DNA of 64,000 nt from Gautieria morchelliformis (lineage: Eukaryota > Basidiomycota > Agaricomycetes > Gomphales > Gomphaceae). The stretch covers positions 1 to 64,000 of the forward strand of contig WHVA01000566.1 in assembly GCA_015179125.1 (NCBI GenBank), read 5' to 3'. Positions 55,049-64,000 of this stretch are shown here, one piece after another. The position numbers and the translations under genes were made by a program. Under the pieces are notes generated by a model. It saw only the letters and a list, made by a program, of their open reading frames with translations. It ran no database searches and was not told the DNA's origin. Position 1 is the first letter of the stretch, and every line of letters begins with the position of its first letter.

Positions 55049-55722
55049 TGTCAGGGGACACCCTGTTTTCCATTTCCAGTTCCGACACCACACCCAGTTC
55101 CGACTCCATTTCTGACTCCACTTCCAGTTCCGATTCCATCTCCACCTCCGCTTTCGGAAATGATCCCGCTTCTGGGAGAACTTCCACCAGTTCTGTTCGC
55201 TTTGCCAGTTCCACTCCAATTTACAACTTCCACTCTCGGAACAGTGTCAGAAATCAAGCGACTCGCATAATAGGTGGCATCAAGGGTCGATCAAGGGTCA
55301 GGGAGGTCAGGAGGATGCAGGGTTGATGGCGGGTGCCAAGTGTTGTCCCTGGCTGCGCAGCGTAGTATAATACGGGCTCGCTGACATTGGGGGCCCTTAG
55401 ACTTTTCTCTTTGGATTTCCCCTTGTCAGGTGAGAATCCCCTCTCTTGTATACTCTGTTCATTTATACATACTTTGGATCTCCCCTTGTCAGTTGTGTGG
55501 TAGTGTGACCTCCACAACCAGCCAGGGTTGCCCTTACAGCAGAAAAGTCTCTCCCCTAGAGGACCAGTTGTACTGCGCGTTGCATTCGCTATAGGTGCGT
55601 TCAGAATTGGAGACAGCGACTCGGAGATCGCAACCTCTTCCACGCACACAGTATACGACAGCCCCTCTTCTTACGTCGAGCTCCCAACCCCGGAAATCCC
55701 GTCTCATATTTCCCCTTCTGAC
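55049..55722 (+). repeat. probable 5' LTR/leader of Gypsy element D
   Basis: Starts TGTCAGGGGACACCCTG, a plausible LTR head. 55070-55250 is a run of imperfect ttccgac/ccagttccga units. The LTR end and primer site could not be fixed, and no second copy exists in the window. Confidence 0.4.
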
Positions 55723-56898
55723 ATGGATCCGGATGATTGTCTTCAGAATATGGAGGAGGAATTGACGCGGAACCGGATGAAGACCGACATGATTGAAACA
55801 GCCTTACAAACTATTTTAGCTAAGTTAGATATTCCACAAAGTGGTGGAAATGCAATGCTGGATGAGCTGGATTTCGGAAAAGCGGAACTGGTGGAAGAGA
55901 GGATGTCCACGAAGTTGGCAAAGGTCAAACCTGCAACTCCAGCGGACTTTGACGGAGATTGGGAGAAGGGACGCGCATTCTTCAACACATGCAGCATCTA
56001 CTTCGCAATTGTCGGAGACCTCTTTCCGAACGACCAGGCTCGGATTCACTGGGCATTGTCCTTTTTCAAGTCGGATCGCACAGCCCGTTTTGCAAACAAG
56101 GTGATCTGACATGAAGCAAAGGGCAAGGGGAACTACTTCCAGGACTGGGATGCCTTTGAGAAAACATTTTCCGACCAGTTCTGCCCGAAAAATGAGCAGC
56201 TCACAGCCCTTACGAAGCTTGAGGGGACCAGCTGGTACCAGGCCAAGGATCCAGTCGATGATTACATTGACCACTTCCAGGAGCTCATCGACCTTGCGGA
56301 GTATGACAACGACAAGATGATCATCATCAAATTCCGACGAGGGCTTGATCCGACACTCCAGAACCAAGTTGCACTGCTTGGGGATGGAGCTCCGGATTTT
56401 GATGACCCGGAAGGGTGGTACCAAGCTGCACGGAGGGTGTCCCGAAACAGGGAAGCAAATGAGGCCTTTGTGGAGACAAACCGGAACATGACACCCAGTT
56501 CCGCTCGTCCTACTCCACCTGTGCCAAAACCCGGAAGTGCGTTCATTCCCACACGGAAAATATTTCCGACAGTTGCTCCACCTGCTCCTATTAGGAACCC
56601 TAGCCCCCCTCCCCCGAAGAGTGGCCCTGCCCCGATGGATGTTGACCGCATGCGTGGAAAAGGCCACGGAACCATCACCTGCTTCCGATGCCGACAACCA
56701 GGCCACTATGCCCCCAAGTGCCCCCAAGCCTTTGACATCCGGCTTATGACCACAGAGGAGAAACTTGAGCTCCTTCCAGAGTTCCTCGCACTCGCAGACA
56801 TAAGCAGAGTGCCCACTGCGGAAGGAATTTCCGAAAATGCAGAACATGGTGCATCGGAAGTGGAAGATGCGTCGGATTTTGTGACGCGCAGCGGGTGA
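55723..56898 (+). pseudogene. element D Gag, one in-frame TGA
   Basis: ATG at 55723 (MDPDDCLQNMEEEL), preceded by an open frame without ATG. Gag domain: VKPATPADFDGDWEKGRAFF, FPNDQARIHWALSFF, then WDAFEKTFSDQFCPKNE and YIDHFQELIDLAEY. Zinc knuckle CFRCRQPGHYAPKCP near 56685. A TGA at about 56107 splits the frame inside the capsid-like domain; the reading continues in the same frame on both sides. Confidence 0.9.
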
Positions 56899-57116
56899 GA
56901 TGTGTGCCCCTGCTGCCTGTACATAACCGGTTTGCCTGTCTTGAAGTAGAGAATGAATAGCCCCCACACCCCTCACTTCGTACAGACCCACCGGATTAAG
57001 TCACACAAAAACCAAATCCGACACCCCATCCATCCCGCATCCGCCCTTGGGAGCGACGCCTCCAGAAGCGCTATGTTGTTGCTGCCACCCCTGGCCCCAA
57101 GTCACTAGTCATTAAG

Positions 57117-58197
57117 GTGGAGATCCAGACGACAGATACGGTGGAAGTCAAATCCGGACCCGCCCTTGTCGATTGCGGGGCCACTGGTCAGTTTATAAAC
57201 CGGGACTATGTGGAACGGAACCGACTGACCACATGGAAGTTGCAACGTGCAATCCTGGTGTTCAATGTGGATGGAAGCCCCAATGAGGCAGGGTCCATCA
57301 CGGAGATAGTAGACACAATTCTCTGCTACGATGGACACTCAGAACGCACTTCCATTGCAGTCACCAGCCTGGGGAAGCAAGACGTCATCCTCGGATTTAC
57401 CTGGCTTCAGGAGCACAACCCGGAGATCAATTGGCAGACTCGGAAGGTACTGATGAGTTGATGCCCAGCCAAGTGTCACATGTGTCGGTTGGAAGCGCGG
57501 AAGGAGCGCCAGGAGCAGCGGAAGACCGAACGGCTCATACAGACATGTCGTTCTGGCCCCCATCCACTGCTTGCAGAAGAAGACTCGGAAGCGGAATTTG
57601 AACCGGCTCCCACATCCAATTCCAATTCCTATTCCGATTCCGACTTCGACATCATCCGACTCGGCCCGGAAGACACTCTGGTGGAAGGGGAGCGCTTGCT
57701 GTACGTAAACCTTCCACCGGAAGCGGAACACATCCGCGCCACCGGAAATATTTCGCAACGCCTTGCTGAAGCCTCCAAGAAGCATGATAGAGTGGAGGTG
57801 GAAATTCCGAAGTACCTGCGGGAGTTTGAGGATGTCTTTGCCAAGGAGTTGTTTGATGCCCTGCCTCCACGGAAGCTGTGGGACCATGCCATCGAGTTGG
57901 AGCCTGGGTCAAAGCCCACCAACTGCAAAGTCTACCTGCTGTCACCCAAGGAGCAGGTAGAGCTCGATGTATTCCTTGCGGAAAACCTCCATACAGGGAG
58001 GATCTGCCCCTCCAAGTCACCCATGGCATCTCCGGTGTTCTTCATCAAGAAGAAGGACGGCTCGCTCAGACTTGTGCAGGATTACCGGGCCTTGAATGCG
58101 ATCACGATCAAGAACCGGTACCCCATTCCACTCATTTCCGAACTGATCACACAACTCCGCGGGGCAAGGTACTTCACTAACCTGGATGTCCGCTGGG
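57117..58197 (+). pseudogene. element D protease and RT N-part, truncated
   Basis: Protease LVDCGATGQFINRDYV and VILGFTWLQEHNPEINW, then an in-frame TGA near 57459, a Ser/Asn/Asp-rich linker and RT start (FEDVFAKELFDALPPRK, HAIELEPGSKP, VFFIKKKDGSLRLVQDYR, YFTNLDVRWGFN). At about 58197 the frame meets minus-oriented integrase sequence, so the RT active site and RNase H are lost. Confidence 0.9.
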
Positions 58198-58639
58198 GCT
58201 TCAATAACTCATTGACCGTCTCGAGTCGGGACTCAGCCTGGCATGGTTTGAAGCCCATCCACGGGTGTCGTCCGGAGTCAAGCATGAAGGGAGTCTGTTG
58301 CGTGGCAGAATGTACATGGTTGTTGTATTGGAATTCCGCCAGTGGAAGTAACTCATCCCAGTCATCCTGCCTCTCATTGACAAAGAGGCAGAGATATTGC
58401 TCCAACTCCTGATTGACCCATTCCGTCTGTCCGTCACCCTGTGGATGGTACGCTGTGGTGGTAGCCAGCTTTATGCCGAGCAGGCGGTAGAGCTCCCAAG
58501 TCAGTTCCGCGACAAACTGCGGACCTCGGTCGGAAACAACTTGCTTCGGGAGCCCATGCAACTTCCAGACATGTGCAAGGAACAGGTGGGCTGCTCCGAG
58601 GGGTGTGATCATCGTATGCGTCGGAATGAAGTGAGACAC
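58198..58639 (-). pseudogene. element D-like integrase fragment, inverted
   Basis: Minus frame: AHLFLAHVWKLHGLPKQ, VSDRGPQFVAELTWELY (catalytic Asp), TAYHPQGDGQTEWVNQELEQ (catalytic Glu) and PFMLDSGRHPWMGF. It joins head-on to the RT fragment at about 58197 and is cut by the element A LTR at 58640. Confidence 0.88.
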
Positions 58640-58852
58640 TGTAAATAACCAGTGTATCTACATGTACATTAGTTATTACATAATCCCAGTGGGCCCCTTA
58701 GGGACCCACTGTATAGTTTATGCGTGGGAACCGGATAGCGGTCCCCATTGCATCTTACCCTTACACTGTCACTACGTAGCATCAGAATACCACACATTGG
58801 TCAAGTTCTGTCATGCTCTTGTGACTTAAGGCTTAAGATAGACATCTTTACA
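58640..58852 (+). repeat. partial 5' LTR of the second element A copy
   Basis: 213 bp, TGTAAATAACC to CTTTACA, matching the first 211 bp of 5407-6330. The TATA-containing remainder is absent. The break lies at a TTTACA string that also occurs at the proposed LTR end (6325-6330), so a deletion between these short repeats is likely. Confidence 0.8.
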
Positions 58853-58990
58853 CCTTTTTGAACTATCCTGCGGTTGATCGCCACGCGACCAACCGATAGT
58901 GGATTCGAAGCAATCTTGAAAAAGATCGCTGCGTCGATGACTAAACATCGTTGAGACCCTCCAGTAGACCTTCTACTGTCGGCTGCGAGC

Positions 58991-61305
58991 ATGATGATTC
59001 TACGCAGTCGAAGACGGACACAAGCGACGAGCTCGAGGTCCACACCCCAGGCGCAGCCTAGCGACACAACGGCTGACGCTATCCTGGACCAAGAGAACAG
59101 GACAATAGAAGACGGAGAGATCGTAGATCTCACCGCCCTTGTCCCCTCAGTAGAGGATGAGGAAAACCCCGACCACATCTCGTTGAGCGTGGCTGAGGAA
59201 GAGACGACGCCAGGCGACGAGCCGGCGCCGCCCCCCCAGCTCCCTCTGCCCAAAGACAAAGGAAAGGGCAGAGAAGTCTCGCCGTCGTCAGACGGTAGAG
59301 CAACAACGTCGAGGCGGGCACAAAGCCACGACTCAAACCGACGCTCACGAAGTAGAGCGACGACGATCGTCCCTGAAGGAGGACGACGGCATAAGAGACG
59401 AGCCCCAGACGACGGTCAGGACTCAGAATACTCGAGCTCTAGTCACAAGAGCTCGAGGGCTCACACCATCGACCACTAGATGGCAGAGGCCCTGAACAAA
59501 CAGGTGCAGGCTGCGCTGCACTGAAGTACGCTGACGCGCCTCAAGCACGATCAGCTGGCCTCGCAGCTTGACAACGCCGCCGCCGCCCTAATGGCAATCG
59601 GCAAGGAACTCCACCAAGCGGAGGAGATCAGGCTGCAAGATGCAACCACGCTGGAGGATGTCCAGAAAGCACTCCACCCACGCGGGGAATGCGACGCAAC
59701 GCGTCCGAGCTCGCGACAGTCCGCAGCTAATGAACGCAGTCGCGACGCGAGCCGAAAGGAGCAAGACAAGCAGCGAATGCCGCCGCCAGCCGTCCCGGTC
59801 AAACAGGACGTAAGGTTCGGAAACGAGCCTCAGGAACAACCGGCTGCCCCAATGGACAGCCGTAAAACGATCCAACAGATCGTTAGGGATCAGGTCGCCT
59901 CAGAGCCTGACTCTGAAACGACGACCGAGAGCTTAGAGCTCGAAGTCGCACACTGGCAGCGTAAAGAAGCTGCAGCCGCGCGCCGCCACACACGGGCACT
60001 CGAGCTACTAGCGAAGAACGCTGAAGAAACGGTGGCCCACAGCCACACCGCGCAGCTACCAGACGAGCAGCTCACGCAAGCCGTACAAGACGCACGGCAA
60101 GCGCGCGCAGCCTACAACAGCAGGCTATGGATCCGCAATGCGGGACTGACCGGGGACACAAGGCACAAAACGCCCCCGGAACCGAGAGCACTAAATGCTC
60201 CCGATCCCGAGCCCGACCCGGGCCCAGGGCCCATCAGGGCATATAACAGCCTGCCCCGCGCGGCGTCACAACCGCGCGAACGATCCATGGCCCCAACGGA
60301 AGGCCAGGGAATCCCTGACCAGGCCGATGTCGTACCGATAGAACCGTATGATGGGATCACACGGATGATCCGTGTGGCGTTAGCAGACGCCACGGACACA
60401 GACCCGGAGAAGTCTGTGCTAGCGAAGGCCGGCGTAAAACTGGCCCACCCCGAGCCGTATGCAGGGGGATCGGACCTCGAAGAATTTGAAGTCTTCGTGG
60501 CAGCCATCCTACGATGGCTGAAAATGAATTGCCTCCTAGGGCCAACCAGCATAGACACGCAGGTCGGCTACGTGGGCACTCGCCTCACCGGCGAAGCCCA
60601 GGAGTGGTTCTTTCGGAAGGTTGAACGCTTCGATCGCCAGGTCCGCAGCTGGACGCTGGAGTCGGTGATGCAAGGCCTCCAAAAGAGGTTCCTGCACACA
60701 CTGACATACATCACGCATCGAATAAATTCGACGCGGTCATGCAGGGCATGAAAACCGTTCAGGAGATGCTGAACGAGCTCACGAAATACGCGGCACGTAT
60801 GATACAGCCGCCAGACGAATACATGTTCCGGAGACGGTTCGTATCGGCGCTACGCGAAACACTGCGCAACGAAGTCCTCAAAAAGGGCTATAATGCTGAG
60901 AGCAGCTCAATAGAGCAGCTCTTCGAGATGGCCCGAATGATCGAGGAGGCATCCCGATACAACATGGGGATGCGCCGCGCGGAAAGCGCAGCCGCAACGG
61001 CAAGCGCCACCCGGCTAACAGGGAGCAAGCCGTTGACACAAACGGGCCTGACCAGGCCCAGCCTGTTCGCAAGAAGCGGAACAGGACAACGGATATCGCC
61101 CTCACGCCCAACACAAACTGGACGCCCGCCTGAGGCTAAACAGCCTCAAGCGCCAGGATCATCCCGCGACCTGCCCCACCGACGAAAACGTCGGGCCGGC
61201 CCAATGACAGGCCCAGCGGCAGCCAAAGCAATGCCACATGCTTTGAGTGCGGCCAACCTGGCCACAAGAAGGCTGAATGCCCCCGGCTTAGGTCCGGTAT
61301 AAGGA
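58991..61305 (+). pseudogene. element A Gag, with stops and frameshifts
   Basis: Frame 58991-59479 (MMILRSRRRTQATSS, acidic and Ser-rich) stops at TAG. The same frame continues through a TGA near 59522 to 59591-60751, with a long helical region and the Gag core (HPEPYAGGSDLEEFEVFV, GYVGTRLTGEAQEWFFRKVE). Near 60715 the frame shifts to 60739-61302 (FDAVMQGMKTVQEML, RRRFVSALRETLRNEV). The zinc knuckle CFECGQPGHKKAECPR near 61240 lies in another frame again. So at least two stops and two shifts. Confidence 0.85.
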
Positions 61306-61466
61306 CAGGCCGAGGATCCGGAGACGGATCCGATCAAAACTCTCTTCAACAAATCGATGAAGAGGGGGAGGGTGATCCCCAACCCAACGACACTCTGGAT
61401 AACGGAGACACGCCCACTGAAGAGTGGGACCCCGAGCCGTCCCAATACTATGAATGGGATGAAGAG

Positions 61467-62093
61467 GTGGAAGATACCACCTATAGGTCCAGCGCGATCA
61501 GATTTGCGCTGGAAGACGAAACTGCCACGAAGGTCATGGCGGCTCGCACATCAGTCACGCCAGACAAGGCGGCCGAGCCGGTGTATCACCACCGAAGTAA
61601 GCACAGAACGCGGCCAACGCGTCCGCGTAGTGAGAACCGTACCCTATCGGGGTACTGGGAAATAAATGGCATAAAAGCCCACTGCCTGCTAGATAGTGGC
61701 AGCGAAGGGGTACTGCTGTCCCCTGAATTCACGCGAGCTACAGGGATGAAGACATTCTCCCTGGAGCAACCAATCGCGCTGCAGCTAGCCTGCATAGGCA
61801 GCCATTCCACAATCAACTATGGAACGAACACGACCATCAAGTTTGGTCGCGGGACATACGACGAATACTTCGACGTGGCAAACGTCGAATATTTCGACGC
61901 GATCTTAGGGACACCGTTCCTAAGGAGATTTGGCATAACCCTGGACTTCTCAAGCCCAGGGACGATCCGCAAGGGAAACGAAGTGATCCCTACGGGCAAG
62001 GTCTCGTTCAACGACGACGACTCGAAGAACGAGGACAAAGAGCCACGGGTGAGCAGGATCACCCAAGCACCGACGCCGAACCCGGCTCATTGA
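61467..62093 (+). CDS. element A protease segment
   Basis: Open frame with the aspartic protease motif AHCLLDSGSEGVLLSPEF (DSG), a flap-like stretch and the C-terminal ILGTPFLRRFGITLDF. It lies between the Gag zinc knuckle and RT. It would normally be part of a Pol polyprotein, and the stop at 62093 separates it from RT. Confidence 0.82.
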   Translation: MEDTTYRSSAIRFALEDETATKVMAARTSVTPDKAAEPVYHHRSKHRTRPTRPRSENRTLSGYWEINGIKAHCLLDSGSEGVLLSPEFTRATGMKTFSLEQPIALQLACIGSHSTINYGTNTTIKFGRGTYDEYFDVANVEYFDAILGTPFLRRFGITLDFSSPGTIRKGNEVIPTGKVSFNDDDSKNEDKEPRVSRITQAPTPNPAH

Positions 62094-62279
62094 AGCCAGG
62101 AGGACGAGTCGCGGAACGACTCGTCCTCAACCTCACCCTACAGTCGTAGGGAGAGACGCTCTCACCTGACGGTGAGAACGATGGGACAGAGGAAGCGGGC
62201 CCGTGCGCCCGGGACCTAATAGACGCCAACAGCGTCTAACGGCTTCTAAGCCAACCGTTACCATCATCCTCATGGATGA

Positions 62280-63273
62280 TGACCTTCCTCACCTCCGGAG
62301 GAATGGATGGAAAGAATCACTGACCTAGTCAGTGGAATTCCATTAGAACTCCCGCCATTGCGGGAGATCAACCATGAGATCAACCTCATTGATCCCAACA
62401 AGCACATGCGGTATCGACTACCGAAATGCCCCGAACACTTCCGAGAGGAACTGTCGGCAAGATAGAACGATACACCACTGCAAAGTGGTGGATTCCGGCA
62501 GTAGCGCAGCAGGCAGTGCCCATGCTGTGTGTGCCGAAGAAGAACGGTACGTTGAGAACCGTCTTCGATCTGCGCCAGCAGAACGAGAACACGGTGAAGG
62601 ACGTCACGCCCTTCCCGGATCAAGATATCATACGCAGCGACATGGCTCGCGGCCGATATCGAACTAAACTCGATATGTCAGAAGCATATGAGCAGATCCG
62701 GATCCATCCGGATCACATAGCAAAGACAGCCTTTGCTACGATCCTCGGCACCTTCAGGAGCCAGGTGATACAGATGGGGGACTGTAACGCCCCATCAACA
62801 TTCCAACGGCTGATGACAGCCATCTTCCGCGACTGCATAGGTCGCTTCATCCATGTATACATGGACGACATCTTCATATTCTCGCTCTCAATACAAGAGC
62901 ATGAAGAGCACCTCTACATCGTCTTTGACAGACTGAGGAAGAACCACCTCTTTCTGAGCAAGAAAAAGGTGGACCTCTACTCCATCAGAATGGAGTGCCT
63001 CGGCCATATAATCGATGGCCGAGGAGTACATGCCGATGAGGATAAGATGCAACGCATCCGCGAGTGGTGCAGGCCACGGACGTTCAACGACGTCCAGCGC
63101 TTCCTCGGGCTCGTACAGTATCTGGCACACTACATGCCGGATGTCAGAGCATATACCACCCCGCTATCGGGCTGTGCGCGTAATAACCGTCCATTCCAAT
63201 GGACGCCTCTGCTCGACAAATGCTGGCAAAGCATTAAGGCGTTGGCCTGTAAGGCCCCAATCCTGCGTCCACT
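62280..63273 (+). pseudogene. element A reverse transcriptase, truncated
   Basis: RT motifs: LCVPKKNGTLRTVFDLRQQN, KLDMSEAYEQIRIHPDHIAKT, QMGDCNAPSTFQRLM and the active site HVYMDDIFIFS. Thumb: FLSKKKVDLYSIRMECLGHI and FNDVQRFLGLVQYLAHYMP. A frameshift near 62425 separates the first RT residues. The last matching residues are KAPILRP, after which non-element sequence begins. Confidence 0.9.
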
Positions 63274-64000
63274 TGCCCGAAAAAAATGCTCTGTCACAAT
63301 ACCAACGAAATGCTCCAAACTACCAAGTATTGTGCGATGAATTATAACAGGGCAATTAGGAGGGCGATCCACTGCATCGTGGTCCTCGGCACTGCGTACT
63401 TAAGTTTGAACTTGACAGGAAGCGGGAAATCCAACTGAATCGTTGCACATTGGGATGAATGTCAAAGAGCATCCCGAATTTTAATGTCGATCTTTGGCCC
63501 GTAAAATGCACCGTCACCTTCCTTGAGCTCCCATTTGCCAAGATGAAACTTCTTAAGGGCTTCTGAGAGTTGCTGAAGAAGCTCCGCCCCGGCCTTGTCT
63601 TCCGCAGCTTTTTTCGCCGCGTCCCGTTTCCGCTGCTCCTCGCGGAGGCGCGACTCTTCCTCACGGCGTTTATGGTCCTTTTCTTCCCTCTCCTTCCGCT
63701 CCTGCTCCTTCCGCTCCTGCTCCTTCCGCTCCTGCTCCTTCCGCTCCTGCTCCTTCCGCTCCTGCTCCTTCCGCTCCTGCTCCTTCCGCTCCTGCTCCTT
63801 CCGCTCCTGCTCCTTCCGCTCCTGCTCCTTCCGCTCCTGCTCCTTCCGCTCCTGCTCCTTCCGCTCCCTCTCTTTCCGCGCGGCTTCCTCAGCCTCGCAC
63901 TTTTCGGCCAGTTCCTTCTGCGCAAGCATGTCAGCAAAGTGCTGCTTCATCTCGGCACTGGTCATTTTGGAGAAATCTACTGGATGCTCATGATGGACAA
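63274..64000 (-). pseudogene. threonyl-tRNA synthetase fragment with ERKEQ minisatellite
   Basis: Minus strand, running off the right edge. Class II catalytic-core motifs of ThrRS are visible: KWELKEGDGAFYGPKIDIKI (about 63540-63480), then after a TGA in place of an expected Arg codon QCATIQLDFPLPVKFKLKYA, and after a frame change near 63370 CPVIIHRTILGSLEHFVGI followed by TEHF. The sequence then meets element A at 63273, so motif 3 onward and the anticodon-binding domain are missing. Before the core lies KMTSAEMKQHFADMLAQKE and a charged ERKEQ repeat array not usual for ThrRS. The stop, frame change, truncation and odd N-part indicate a decayed copy; a working gene must exist elsewhere. Confidence 0.75.
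63690..63870 (-). repeat. 15-bp minisatellite encoding ERKEQ repeats
   Basis: About 11 consecutive, almost perfect copies of tccttccgctcctgc. Read on the minus strand they give ERKEQ, a charged helical repeat. The near identity of copies points to recent expansion. Confidence 0.92.

Larger units (their letters stand above)
58640..63273 (+). mobile_element. Gypsy chromovirus A, 3'-truncated copy
   Basis: Partial LTR, gag, zinc knuckle, protease and RT to the start of RNase H. It breaks off at about 63272, where threonyl-tRNA synthetase sequence starts on the minus strand. Together with 657-6330 it shows the full gene order of A. Confidence 0.9.

Noticed and set aside
657-63273. Left and right element A pieces as one element split by a 52 kb insertion
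   Set aside because: They overlap by about 435 bp with a few differences and have unrelated flanks, so they are two separate truncated copies.
63690-63870. Regular 15-bp repeats resembling a CRISPR array
   Set aside because: Repeats are directly adjacent without spacers and keep a reading frame; this is a coding minisatellite in a eukaryotic genome.

Overview
This window looks like nuclear DNA of a filamentous basidiomycete fungus, probably an agaricomycete; I cannot place the species. The host genes have many short spliceosomal introns (about 45-70 bp) with GT-AG ends. The recognisable proteins are eukaryotic housekeeping factors (GPI-transamidase subunit Gaa1, a USP48-type deubiquitinase, U1 snRNP factor Luc7, a J-domain protein, an F-box protein). 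The mobile elements are Ty3/Gypsy chromoviruses, a Ty1/Copia element and a PIF/Harbinger transposon.

Layout. 1-656: no gene seen. 657-6330: 3' two thirds of a Gypsy chromovirus, called element A here (RT-RNaseH-integrase-chromodomain, then an accessory ORF, then the 3' LTR). 6331-8854: tandem-repeat desert. 8855-11989: PIF/Harbinger element with a two-exon DDE transposase (-) facing a broken Myb/SANT-like partner (+). 12140-35186: host gene island with GAA1 (-), a USP48-type protease (+), a conserved Ig-fold-like protein (-), a 4.8 kb gap, LUC7 (-), a J-domain/ankyrin protein (-), an F-box protein (+) and a membrane protein (-). 35187-39225: gene-poor, with local tandem repeats. 39226-54948: nested, rearranged retrotransposon complex. 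54949-58639: another Gypsy element (D), broken. 58640-63273: 5' half of an element A copy. 63274-64000: degenerate threonyl-tRNA synthetase sequence (-) carrying a 15-bp minisatellite that encodes ERKEQ repeats.

How the 39-55 kb complex was built. Gypsy chromovirus B inserted first, shown by a 5-bp target duplication GACTC. A Copia element then inserted into the end of B's pol, shown by target duplication TTCAG. A rearranged piece of element A sits inside B's integrase. A block of about 12.7 kb (42191 to about 54948) was then inverted, with one breakpoint inside the Copia gag. Both LTR pairs and both target duplications are therefore now in inverted orientation. The two Copia LTRs look identical by eye, so the inversion should be recent unless it is an assembly error.

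Most notable: both chromovirus families carry an extra gene between the chromodomain and the 3' LTR. In A it is a sense ORF of about 650 codons with a coiled coil and basic nuclear-localisation-like patches. In B it is an antisense, intron-containing gene for a Zn2Cys6-like cluster protein with its own TATA-like box. Many in-frame stops in the elements are TGA where an arginine CGA codon is expected, which fits CpG deamination.
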